This document shows, piece after piece, positions 48,470 to 56,258 of a DNA stretch of 64,000 bases. The notes under the pieces were generated by a model. The model was not told where the DNA came from. It did no database searches and saw nothing but the letters and a program-made list of their open reading frames with translations. The stretch spans positions 5,224,525 through 5,288,524 of the forward strand of contig NZ_CP012159.1 in NCBI RefSeq assembly GCF_001189295.1. The letters run 5' to 3'. Source of the stretch: Chondromyces crocatus (GTDB lineage: Bacteria > Myxococcota_A > Polyangia > Polyangiales > Polyangiaceae). The number at the start of each line of letters is the position of its first letter. The stretch's first letter is position 1. Made by a program: the position numbers and the translations under genes.

Positions 48470-48563
48470 ATTTCATGAGGCACTTCATGAAGTCAGGGTC
48501 TCCTGGACGTGATGCCTGGTACGATCGAGCCCTTGCGGCGCCTCGATAGGTACTTCATGAAGT
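48470..48563. promoter_or_regulatory. Operator-like palindromes upstream of the esterase gene
   Basis: The perfect 12-bp palindrome ACTTCATGAAGT occurs at 48482-48493 and again at 48552-48563, with start positions 70 bp apart. A 9/12 match (ATTTCATGAGGC) abuts the first copy at 48470-48481. The second copy is extended by AGGT/ACCT flanks. This layout suits cooperative binding of a dimeric regulator, possibly controlling the gene at 48705. Confidence 0.45.
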
Positions 48564-48704
48564 GACCTGGGCGTCCCTGGAACGCCGGGGTGGATGGAAG
48601 AAATCGCCCGGTCGGGCTCAGGTCTGCGGCTTGCGTTCGAGGGACCTGCCATCGCGTGGTCGCGTGTCATTGCGCGGCGTCGTGCGGCAACGAGGACCAC
48701 TCCC

Positions 48705-49853
48705 ATGCTCAACCGCTCTGCATGCCTCTCGCGTCCGCTTCGCGCCGTCTTCGCGTCCTCGGTGGCGATCGTCGCGCTGGCTGCTTGCAGTGGGTCCGAC
48801 GCCGGGAAAGGCAGCTCGGGGGAGCCGCCCGAGGAGGGCGCGGGCGGGTCGCCTGCGGAGCTGCCACACTTCGACGCGCTGCCCGTGGGGACGACCAGCG
48901 TGCTCCGTCCCGGTGGCGAGACGACCTGCTCGCGCGGCGGTGAGTTCGCGTTCATCGTGCGACCCGGCGATCCGACGAAGGTCATCGTGGAGTTCGAGGG
49001 CGGTGGCGCCTGCTGGAACGAGCAGACCTGCTCCTTCGCGGGGGCGATCTTCAAGGAGACGGTGGACACCGAGCGGTACACGGCGTCGCCCCCCGGGGGC
49101 TGGTACGACCAGTCGCGCGAGGGGCACCCGATGAAGGGGTGGACGCACGTCTACATCCCGTACTGCACGGGCGACATCCACTGGGGGGACAACGTGCAGA
49201 CGTACGGGCAAGGCGAGAAGGCGGTGACCATCCGCCACAAGGGCGCGGTCAACGTGCGGGCGGCGCTCGACTGGGTGTACCGGGAGCTTCGAGCCCCGGA
49301 GAAGATCTTCGTCACCGGATGCAGCGCCGGCGGCTACGGGAGCATCTGGTGGGCGCCCGAGCTTCAGCGTCACTACGGGGCGTCGCGCGTCTACCACTTC
49401 TCGGACAGCGCGGCCGGCGTGATCACCAGCGACTTCTTCGAGAAGAGCTTCCCCTCGTGGAATGCGCAGGCGAGCTTCCCGTCGTTCGTGGGCGATTTCC
49501 GGGAGGCCACGTCGCTCTCGGCGCTCTACCGCATGATCGCCGCGCACTACCCGGAGAACGTGTACTCGCAGTTCAACACGCTCCACGACGACAACCAGAC
49601 GTTCTACTTCACGGCGATGGGCGGCGGCGGGACCGACGCGTGGACGGCGCAGATGCTGGCGAGCGTGGCCTCGATCGAGGCGGCCGCGCCGAAGTTCGGG
49701 GCGTTCATTGCGGGCGGGGAGCAGCACTGCATCCTGCCGTACGAGAACTTCTACACGGCAGAAGCGGGCGGAACGAAGCTCACGACGTGGCTCGCCGACA
49801 TGGTGAACGATCGGCCCGTGGAGAGCGTGTTCTGCGAGGACTGCTCGCCCTGA
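48705..49853 (+). CDS. Pectinacetylesterase/NOTUM-family lipoprotein
   Basis: 382 residues from ATG 48705, which directly precedes a lipoprotein signal (VFASSVAIVALAAC, Cys near 28); an upstream in-frame start at 48594 would displace it. The alpha/beta-hydrolase core shows VIVEFEGGGACWNEQTC, HVYIPYCTGDIHWGDN, the nucleophile elbow TGCSAGGYGS (Ser near 205), and a late Asp/His region (EQHCILPYENFY) consistent with the family triad. Members remove O-acetyl or O-acyl groups from polysaccharides or proteins. It should act on the cell surface. Several cysteines suggest disulfides. Operator-like palindromes lie 140-235 bp upstream. Confidence 0.87.
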   Translation: MLNRSACLSRPLRAVFASSVAIVALAACSGSDAGKGSSGEPPEEGAGGSPAELPHFDALPVGTTSVLRPGGETTCSRGGEFAFIVRPGDPTKVIVEFEGGGACWNEQTCSFAGAIFKETVDTERYTASPPGGWYDQSREGHPMKGWTHVYIPYCTGDIHWGDNVQTYGQGEKAVTIRHKGAVNVRAALDWVYRELRAPEKIFVTGCSAGGYGSIWWAPELQRHYGASRVYHFSDSAAGVITSDFFEKSFPSWNAQASFPSFVGDFREATSLSALYRMIAAHYPENVYSQFNTLHDDNQTFYFTAMGGGGTDAWTAQMLASVASIEAAAPKFGAFIAGGEQHCILPYENFYTAEAGGTKLTTWLADMVNDRPVESVFCEDCSP

Positions 49854-49957
49854 CGTGCTGCGCGACGTCGCCGCGCGAGGCGGGTGTGTGGCGCGTGTGG
49901 CGCGCTGCATGAAGGAAGAGGCCAGCGCGCGTGGCGAGCCGGCCTCTTCGCCCGGGG

Positions 49958-50539
49958 TCACAGCGTCGGGACGCCGACCCGGTTCTCGCAGTTGGCGCTG
50001 GAACCGCAGGTGGTGCTCACGCTGGTGTACCAGGCGCTCTTCCTGGTGCCGTACTGGCGATTGTCGGCGTGGACGTGGGCGCCGTAGGACTGGCCGGTGG
50101 ATCCGACCAGGCCGAGGGCGCAGCGGTCACACGACTGGGTCTTGGAGCTGCCGTTGGAGTTCACGTGGAGCTGGCGGAAATCCCAGCCGCTCCCGCCGGA
50201 GACGACGTAGTAGTTGCCGGCGCCGCCGTTGCAGTTGGGGTTGGGCGGGGGGTTCGCGCAGTTGTTCGCGCAGCCGCCGGAGTACTTGTAGTTGAAGGTG
50301 CCGAGGAGCATGCCTCGGTGGTTCCACGAGCCGCACGTCTGGTTGCTCATGTCGAGCGCGGTGTGCGAGCTGCCGTTGCACGAGTAGTACGTCGTGGAGC
50401 CGACGCGCGCCTTCGCCTCGCAGATCGGGCCGCGCGCGGTGGCGGCTTCGATCGGGGAGGGCATGGTGACGGCGAGCGATGCGAGCGCGCCGATCGCTGC
50501 GAGCTTCAACCCCAGCTTGGTGATCCGATTCATGGGCAT
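49958..50539 (-). CDS. Secreted M23-family (LytM/lysostaphin-like) peptidase
   Basis: 193 residues. The signal peptide (LGLKLAAIGALASLAVTMPSPIEAA) is cleaved near residue 33. Zinc ligands fit M23: H-x3-D in SSHTALDMS near 60 and HxH in YGAHVHADN near 155, within GSTGQSYGAHVH. Paired cysteines (CANNCANPP...NPNC, CDRC, CGSSANC) suggest a disulfide-stabilised extracellular enzyme. M23 enzymes cut peptide bridges in peptidoglycan or Gly-rich proteins. AGGAG lies just before ATG 50539. It is the last gene of an operon after two HEAT-repeat proteins (57 bp gap), so it probably works with them in the envelope or outside the cell. Confidence 0.82.
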   Translation of the reverse strand: MPMNRITKLGLKLAAIGALASLAVTMPSPIEAATARGPICEAKARVGSTTYYSCNGSSHTALDMSNQTCGSWNHRGMLLGTFNYKYSGGCANNCANPPPNPNCNGGAGNYYVVSGGSGWDFRQLHVNSNGSSKTQSCDRCALGLVGSTGQSYGAHVHADNRQYGTRKSAWYTSVSTTCGSSANCENRVGVPTL

Positions 50540-50596
50540 CCTGTCTCCTCTGCTGTGCTGTTCCGGTCTGCCCGCGCCCCTTGCGCGGGTGTCGAT

Positions 50597-51649
50597 CTAT
50601 GGCTTGATGCGCTGCTTCTCTCGCAGGACGAGCGACCACTCTTGCAGGTTCATCGACAGGGCCTTCAGCCAGGCGTCGATGTCGGGGCCGAGGGTCGAGT
50701 CGATGCCGCGCAGCGACTCCAGGATGGGGACCGCGCCGCCGAGCCGCAGATGCACGATGCCCTCCAGCATGGCCGCGCGGACCTCGGTCGTCGTCTCGCC
50801 GGGGTAGTGGGTGATGAGCGCTCGTTCCGCCGTGCCCGCGCTCGCCGCAGGGACGCCGCCGAGGGCCTTCGCTGCGGCGGCGCGCACCTCGGCGTGCTCG
50901 GAGCGGAGTTCCTTGACGAGCGTCTGCACGGCGTCGGGGCCCACTTGCTCCATGGAGGTGCCCGAGAGGAGCTTGGCAGCCGTCTTTGGATCGGAGCAGG
51001 CCGAGGCAGCCTTGACGGCGGCCTCGGAGACGCCTCGATCGTGGCCGAAGTAGATCTTGCTGTTCTCGTGGAGAAGGTTCTCCACGGCGGCGTCGCGCAC
51101 CTCGGGAGAGGGATCGCGCATGAAGTCTTCGTAGGAGATGCGCTTCTGCTGGAGGACCTCGACGGAGGCGATGCCGCGCATGCCACCCAGGGCCGCCGCG
51201 CGCAGCTTCGGGTCGGCCTCGGCGCGGGCGCGGTCGATGACGGGATCGAGCAGGGAGAAGTCGCGGGTGTTGCTCGCGCGGGTGGCGAGGGCGACGCCGA
51301 GGGCCTCGACGAGGCCTGGATCGCGTTCGCCAGCGAAGAGGGCGCTCAGCTCCTCGGGCGGCATGGCGAGGGCGGCCTCCTTGATGAGGAACTTCATGTA
51401 GCGCTGGAGCGCAGGAGAGCCGTCCTTGAGGGCGCCACGCAGGGTGTCGACCATGGCCGGGAGGGAGCACCCGACGAGCGCGGGGAGCGCGGCGGGAGCG
51501 CCCGGGGCGCCGGGGACACCTGGTGGCGAGGCGGCCGACGTGGGCGGGTTGGGGTCGCTCGGGAGCGCGGGATCGGCCGCGCCGAGCGCCATCGAGAGCG
51601 AGGCGGCCGTGGCGGCACACAGGCCGAGGGAGACGAGACGACGCTTCAT
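50597..51649 (-). CDS. Exported HEAT-repeat protein
   Basis: 350 residues. It has an N-terminal signal peptide (LVSLGLCAATAASLSMALGA), then a Pro/Gly/Ala linker. Helical HEAT-like repeats fill the rest (PKLRAAALGGMRGIA, PEVRDAAVENLLHE, AEVRAAAAKALGGV, TEVRAAMLEGIVHLR). HEAT arrays bind proteins or peptides. Its ATG shares a base with the stop of the upstream gene (TGATG), so translation is coupled. It is similar in size and build to that neighbour, so the two may be an old duplication. Expected in the periplasm or outside; partner unknown. Confidence 0.8.
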   Translation of the reverse strand: MKRRLVSLGLCAATAASLSMALGAADPALPSDPNPPTSAASPPGVPGAPGAPAALPALVGCSLPAMVDTLRGALKDGSPALQRYMKFLIKEAALAMPPEELSALFAGERDPGLVEALGVALATRASNTRDFSLLDPVIDRARAEADPKLRAAALGGMRGIASVEVLQQKRISYEDFMRDPSPEVRDAAVENLLHENSKIYFGHDRGVSEAAVKAASACSDPKTAAKLLSGTSMEQVGPDAVQTLVKELRSEHAEVRAAAAKALGGVPAASAGTAERALITHYPGETTTEVRAAMLEGIVHLRLGGAVPILESLRGIDSTLGPDIDAWLKALSMNLQEWSLVLREKQRIKP

Positions 51650-52821
51650 CAGTGGGGCATCCCTTCTTCGAGCACGCACTGGTGCCGCTCGACCTTGCCC
51701 ATCCAGACACGCTCGAAATCGACGGTGCCCGCCGCGTAGATGGCCATGAAGTCCTGGTGGTCGTCCTTGAACCGCGGGTCGAGGGCGGCGTAGGCGGCGA
51801 GGATCGGCATCGCGCCCGCGCCGCCCACGCGCACGGTGAAGCGGAAGATGGCCCAGCGTACGCACTCGTCCTGCTCCGCGGGGAACGCTTGCTGGTAGAT
51901 GGCGAGCACCTTGTTCGGTGAGCGGGTGACCGAGAGCCGGTGGGCGGCCATCTCGCGGACGCTGCGATCCGGGTCGGTCATGAGGAGCTTGGTGAGCACC
52001 TCCAGATCGTTGTCCTCCAGGATCGGGTCTGCGTACGAGGGCATCTCCAGGGCGAGGAGCTGCACGCCAGTCTCCGGCGAGTCCTTGCCGACCGACAGCA
52101 GCTCTTTCCAGTAGGCCTGGTAGCTGCCCGTGCGCTTGAAGTCCTCGTTCATGACTCGCCCGAGGGTGCGGGTCGCGATCCAGGCCGCAGACTCGGCGTC
52201 GTCGTCCATCGCGATGGCCTTCATCCGGCCGATGGAGGCTTCGTCGAGGCGGTGCTGCGTCTCGAGGGCTTCGAGCGCAGAGCCGCGGAGATCCGAAGCG
52301 GCGGACTTCTGCTCTCCCGTCGCGAGGAGCGCCGAAGCGACCCTGGGATCGCGCACGGCGGAAGATTCCTTGATGGAGCCCATCAGGATGCCGAGTTCAG
52401 GGCCCGACGCCTGGGTCGCCCACCCGAGCACGGTGAGGGCGGTGTCGGCGTTGCCGCCGATCATCTCGGCGAGGCGGTCACGCAGGTACTCGGCGAGCAG
52501 GGGATCCCCCTGGGCGACGGCGTTGGAGATGGCGGCGCGCAGATCGGTGAGGCTGGCCTTCTTGTCGAAATCGACGAGCCCCTGCCAGCAACGCGGCATG
52601 GGGATCCGGTCGCCGGGGGGCGGGCCCTCGTCCTCGCCGCTCGCCTCGTCGGCACTGTGGTGCGAACCACCGTGGCGGTGCCGTTCCCCTTCGGGAGAGG
52701 CGGCGCCGAGCTCCTGGTTCGGTTGAACCGGTGGATCAGGTGTACCTTTCGGCCAGAAGAGGAACCAGAAGCCAATGAGCAGGAAAATTCCTGCAATGGT
52801 ACCCGCCAGACGTCGACGCAT
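51649..52821 (-). CDS. Membrane-anchored HEAT-repeat protein
   Basis: 390 residues from ATG 52821, which places a membrane anchor at the N-terminus (LAGTIAGIFLLIGFWFLFWP); longer readings would bury it. A His/Glu-rich linker (ERHRHGGSHHSADEASGED) could bind metal. The rest is HEAT-like (DPLLAEYLRDRLAEMIG, SDLRGSALEALETQHR, RSVREMAAHRLSVT). It is the first gene of the HEAT-HEAT-M23 operon. There is no Shine-Dalgarno. Instead, an 8-bp perfect hairpin ends 1 nt before the start codon, which may affect translation. Confidence 0.8.
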   Translation of the reverse strand: MRRRLAGTIAGIFLLIGFWFLFWPKGTPDPPVQPNQELGAASPEGERHRHGGSHHSADEASGEDEGPPPGDRIPMPRCWQGLVDFDKKASLTDLRAAISNAVAQGDPLLAEYLRDRLAEMIGGNADTALTVLGWATQASGPELGILMGSIKESSAVRDPRVASALLATGEQKSAASDLRGSALEALETQHRLDEASIGRMKAIAMDDDAESAAWIATRTLGRVMNEDFKRTGSYQAYWKELLSVGKDSPETGVQLLALEMPSYADPILEDNDLEVLTKLLMTDPDRSVREMAAHRLSVTRSPNKVLAIYQQAFPAEQDECVRWAIFRFTVRVGGAGAMPILAAYAALDPRFKDDHQDFMAIYAAGTVDFERVWMGKVERHQCVLEEGMPH

Positions 52822-52822
52822 G

Positions 52823-52843
52823 CGTGATTGAACAACAATCACG
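52823..52843 (-). promoter_or_regulatory. Hairpin abutting the start codon of the HEAT operon
   Basis: CGTGATTG (52823-52830) and CAATCACG (52836-52843) form a perfect 8-bp inverted repeat with a 5-nt spacer, ending 1 nt before the ATG at 52821. It could be an RNA hairpin that controls initiation or a binding site for a repressor. Confidence 0.4.
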
Positions 52844-53536
52844 ATCGATGGATGCACGTCAATGCCGAGACCGCATCGAACGGCTTCGAATCGAGGTGGT
52901 TCCTGAATCGAAGATAAGTGCACCCCAATGCAGGAATTGCGCACATCGGGCGTGATGTGCTCCCTGGTCACGAACCGGTTCAATCATCCAGGACAGGGAA
53001 GGTTGCTACGCGCTGCATCGTTTTCTTCGCAGATCCAGGCGGTGTGATCGCGGGAGCGGCCGCATCCCGATTCGCCACGCCTTCGACGAGCATTCGACGT
53101 CCCATTGCAATGCGCACCGCGTTCGAGGTGTCGCACACGAGCGATGACGGATGCGCTGACGCAGCGAGGATGCAAACGCATCGGAGGTGCAGGTGTGAGG
53201 TGAAGGCATGAGCGTGCAGGCGTGAGGTGGGCGCAGGCATGAGACGGGTGCAGGCGTGAGCGTGCAGGCGTGAGGGGCGAGCGTGAGCGGCGAGGGTTGG
53301 CGTCGCGTGAGGGCGTGCGTGCAGGCGTGACGTGGGAGGTAAAGGAGGAACGGCGCGAAGCCTCTGAATGAGGAGAGACGGACGAGAAGGCCGACGTCGT
53401 GAGCGCAAGGCAGACGCGAAAGGCCTGAAGGAAAGACCTGACGCGAGACGCGAAAGAGGTCGCGTCGGGTGCGCTGGGTCGCGGACCGATGCCCGAGAGG
53501 CTAGGCAGACGGCGCGGGGCAGGGTAGGAGTCAAGG
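52844..53536. other. Intergenic region between the HEAT operon and xseA
   Basis: About 690 bp between divergent genes. The left part is clearly less GC-rich than the window. The middle (53187-53330) carries about six copies of a 13-mer GTGCAGGCGTGAG. The right part is purine-rich up to the xseA RBS AGGAG (53526-53530). No gene that I can support. Confidence 0.4.
53187..53330 (+). repeat. Irregularly spaced 13-bp direct repeats
   Basis: GTGCAGGCGTGAG or close variants start at 53187, 53214, 53231, 53248, 53262 and 53319. Spacing of 27, 17, 17, 14 and 57 bp is irregular, unlike a CRISPR or simple tandem array. Confidence 0.6.
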
Positions 53537-55186
53537 GTGCAGCGTCGTGAATCGCCGCCGGACTCGTACGCAGCGGGCCGCTTCGAAGGTCCGGATTCGG
53601 CGTGGGAGACGATGGTCCCCGTGTCGGGGCCAGGGCCGGCGTCTGGACCTGGCAGCGGTGGCGTGCGTCGTCCGTCGTTCGATGGGGAGCCCGAGGTGCT
53701 CTCCGTCGGCGAGCTGGACAAGCGGCTGAAGCGCCTCCTGGAGGGGTCGACCAAGGACCTGCGGGTCGAGGGCGAGGTCTCCGGGCTGAAGCGCGCGTCG
53801 AGCGGGCATGCCTACTTTTCGCTGAAGGACGAGCGGGAAGAGGCGTGCATCGAGTGCGTGATGTACCGGACGGCGGGGCCGCGCTCGCTGCGGCTCCTGG
53901 CGGACGGGACGCGGGTGGTGGTGACGGGGCGGGCGTCGCTCTATGTGCCCCGCGGGCGGCTCCAGTTCATCGTGGAGCAAGCGGCGCCTGCGGGTCGTGG
54001 CGCGCTGCTGGAGGCGCTGGAGCGGCTGAAGGAGCTGCTCGCGTCGGAGGGGCTGTTCGCACTGGAGCGCAAGCGGCCGCTGCCGAAGGAGCCGCGGGTG
54101 ATCGGGGTGGTCACGAGCGGGAGCGGAGCGGCGATCCACGACATCGTGACGGTCGCGTTCCGGCGCGGGGGCGCGCGGCTCTTGCTGGCGCCGGCACCGG
54201 TGCAAGGGGCCGGGGCGGGGGCCCGGATCTGTCGGGCGATCGGGCTGCTGGAGCAGGTGCCCGAGGTGGACGTGATCATCGTGGGGCGCGGTGGGGGATC
54301 GGCCGACGATCTGAGCGCGTTCAACGACGAGGCGGTGGTGCGGCGGGTGGCGCTCGCGCGGGTGCCGATCGTGAGCGCGGTCGGGCACGAGGTGGACGTC
54401 TCGCTGACGGATCTCGCGGCCGACGCGCGGGCGGCGACGCCGTCGCAGGCGGCGGAGATGCTGGTGCCGGACGCGGGGGCGCGGAAGCGAGAGCTGAGCT
54501 TGCTGACGCGGCGCCTGGCGCGGGCGATGGGGCACACGCTCGACGCGGCGCGGGCCGATCTGGATCGGCGGATGGCGTCGCTCGGGTCGCCAGAGCGGCT
54601 GCTGGCAGAGCCTCAGCAGGCGCTGGATGATCTGACGGCGCGGTTGGAGCGCGCGATGGAGCGGCGGCTGACGGGGGATCGGGCGGGCCTCGCGCAGCTG
54701 GAGCGGCGGCTGGCGGGTCGTCATCCGCGGGCGGTGATCGCGGATGCGCGGGCGTCGCTGGGGCCGCTGACGGTGCGGCTGGGGGCGGCGACGCGGCGGT
54801 ACGTGCGGGGGCTGCGTGGGCAGTTCGCCGAGGATGTGGCGCGGCTGTCGGCGATGTCGCCGCTGTCGGTGCTGGCGCGTGGGTACGCGATCACGACGGA
54901 TGGCGAGGGGCGGGCGATCCTCGACGCGCGATCGGTGGGGGTGGGGGAGCGGATCACGGTGCGGGTCCACGAGGGGGCGCTGCGGGCGACGGTGACGGCG
55001 ACGGCGGGGCCAGGGGAGCCGCTCGACGAGGGGGCAGGGGGCGGGTCCGGGGGCGGCGCGGCCGGCGGCGGCGGCGCAGGGAGACCCCGGGGTGGACGCG
55101 CGCCGCGGCGGCGGGCGCCGCGGGTGGAGACCGAGCAGCTTCGGCTCGGGCTGGAGATCGCGGAGGAGCCTCGCGCTGATGGCTGA
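53537..55186 (+). CDS. xseA: Exodeoxyribonuclease VII large subunit
   Basis: 549 residues. With XseB it degrades single-stranded DNA from both ends. The N-terminal OB fold (LRVEGEVSGLKRASSGHAYFSLKD) begins near residue 70. The catalytic region has VIGVVTSGSGAAIHDI, the diagnostic VDVIIVGRGGGSADDLSAFNDE, and IVSAVGHEVDVSLTDLAADARAATPSQAAE motifs, followed by the coiled-coil and LARGYAITT. The Gly/Ala/Arg tail after 505 and the Pro/Gly leader are extra. GTG 53537 has AGGAG 6 nt upstream. The stop overlaps the aroE start by 8 nt. No xseB is in the window. Confidence 0.94.
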   Translation: MQRRESPPDSYAAGRFEGPDSAWETMVPVSGPGPASGPGSGGVRRPSFDGEPEVLSVGELDKRLKRLLEGSTKDLRVEGEVSGLKRASSGHAYFSLKDEREEACIECVMYRTAGPRSLRLLADGTRVVVTGRASLYVPRGRLQFIVEQAAPAGRGALLEALERLKELLASEGLFALERKRPLPKEPRVIGVVTSGSGAAIHDIVTVAFRRGGARLLLAPAPVQGAGAGARICRAIGLLEQVPEVDVIIVGRGGGSADDLSAFNDEAVVRRVALARVPIVSAVGHEVDVSLTDLAADARAATPSQAAEMLVPDAGARKRELSLLTRRLARAMGHTLDAARADLDRRMASLGSPERLLAEPQQALDDLTARLERAMERRLTGDRAGLAQLERRLAGRHPRAVIADARASLGPLTVRLGAATRRYVRGLRGQFAEDVARLSAMSPLSVLARGYAITTDGEGRAILDARSVGVGERITVRVHEGALRATVTATAGPGEPLDEGAGGGSGGGAAGGGGAGRPRGGRAPRRRAPRVETEQLRLGLEIAEEPRADG

Positions 55187-56258
55187 GCGACGGTTGTTCG
55201 TGCTCATCGGGCACCCGGTGCGGCACTCGGTGTCTCCGGTGATGCACACGGCAGCGTTCCGTTCGCTTCACCTGCCGCACATCTACAGCGCGTTCGACGT
55301 GCCGACGGAGGCCGATCTCCGGCAGATCGTGGGCGAGGTGCGCAGCGGCGTGATCGCGGGCGCGAACGTGACGGTGCCGCACAAGCAGACGGTGCTCTCG
55401 ATGGTCGACGCGATCGACGAGAGCGCGGCGGCGGTGGGGGCCGCGAACGTGCTGGTGCGGACGCCGGACAAGCGGGTGGTCGCGTACAACACGGACGCGC
55501 TGGCGCTGGCCGACGAGCTGGACGAGCTGATGCGGGAGACGGGGCCGGTGGTGCCGAGCAGGAAGGCGCGCGGGGGAGCCGCCGAGGTGCCAGGGATGGG
55601 ACGCGCGGTGAGCGCGCCAGCGGTGAGCGATCCGGCGGTGAGCGATCCGGCGGTGAGCGATCCGGCGGTGAGCGATCCGAGCTTGCCTTGTCCGCGGCGG
55701 CGCGCGGTGATCATCGGGGCGGGGGGCGCGGGGCTCGCGGCGATCGTCGCCTGTCAGCGTCTGGGGATGCACTTGATCAGCGTCACCACCCGCTCGTGGA
55801 CGAGCTCGGCGGTGATGCTGGAGTCGGCTTCGGGGGAGCGCGCCCGCGCGCTGGGGGCGCTCACGGCGCCGTGGCCGGGGCGGAGCACGCCGATCCTGAG
55901 CAAGGCGTCGCAGATGCTGCGGCTGAACTGGAGCGAGACGGCCGCGACGGCGGATCTCATCATCCAGGCGACGAGCGCGGGGATGCTCGGGGGGCCTCCA
56001 GGGGACGACGTGACCGGGATCGTGCCCTGGGACATGCTGGCTCCGCATGCGCGCGCGTACGATGTGGTCTACAACCCGCCGGTGACGCCGTTTCTCCGGT
56101 TGTCGGGGATGCGGGGTCTTCGAGCACGGGATGGTCTAGGGATGGTGGTAGGACAGGCTGCGCGGTCATTCACGTTGTGGACGGGGATGGACGCGCCCGT
56201 GGAGTTGATGCGGTCGGCGGCGGAGGAGTCGCTCGAGAAGGCGGCGAGCGTGCGATGA
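55179..56258 (+). CDS. aroE: Shikimate dehydrogenase with a repetitive insertion
   Basis: 359 residues, against about 270-290 normally. It reduces 3-dehydroshikimate with NADPH in aromatic amino acid synthesis. The substrate domain has LIGHPVRHSVSPVMH, NVTVPHK (catalytic Lys) and AANVLVRTPDKRVVAYNTD. The NADP domain has VIIGAGGAGLAA, then ATSAGM, DVVYNPPVTPFL and MVVGQAA. Between the domains, residues about 122-175 are an insertion whose middle is AVSDP repeated four times plus one variant, encoded by a 15-bp tandem repeat. ATG 55179 has GGAGG upstream and lies inside the xseA 3' end; the stop overlaps the next start (ATGA). Catalytic residues are intact, so the enzyme is probably active. Confidence 0.92.
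   Translation: MAERRLFVLIGHPVRHSVSPVMHTAAFRSLHLPHIYSAFDVPTEADLRQIVGEVRSGVIAGANVTVPHKQTVLSMVDAIDESAAAVGAANVLVRTPDKRVVAYNTDALALADELDELMRETGPVVPSRKARGGAAEVPGMGRAVSAPAVSDPAVSDPAVSDPAVSDPSLPCPRRRAVIIGAGGAGLAAIVACQRLGMHLISVTTRSWTSSAVMLESASGERARALGALTAPWPGRSTPILSKASQMLRLNWSETAATADLIIQATSAGMLGGPPGDDVTGIVPWDMLAPHARAYDVVYNPPVTPFLRLSGMRGLRARDGLGMVVGQAARSFTLWTGMDAPVELMRSAAEESLEKAASVR
55606..55680 (+). repeat. 15-bp tandem repeat inside aroE
   Basis: Four perfect copies of GCGGTGAGCGATCCG at 55621-55680 follow a variant copy at 55606-55620. The period is five codons, so copy-number change would not shift the frame. Confidence 0.92.

Larger units (their letters stand above)
47603..48704. other. 1.1-kb intergenic region between accC and the esterase gene
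   Basis: The largest non-coding gap in the window. From left to right it holds about 210 bp of unremarkable sequence, an array of 42-bp repeats (47815-48150), a 12-bp palindrome CGCTCCGGAGCG (48155-48166), a 41-bp repeat array (48169-48291), about 180 bp without features, and operator-like palindromes (48470-48563). Open frames through the arrays exist in several frames on both strands, as expected for a 42-bp period, and none has a credible start or homologue. Confidence 0.6.

Noticed and set aside
47747-48478. A 243-codon frame encoding a 14-residue repeat (AHQRVGATFL...)
   Set aside because: The 42-bp period keeps several frames open on both strands. There is no RBS, no family match and no conserved start, so a repeat array without coding function is more likely, though not excluded.
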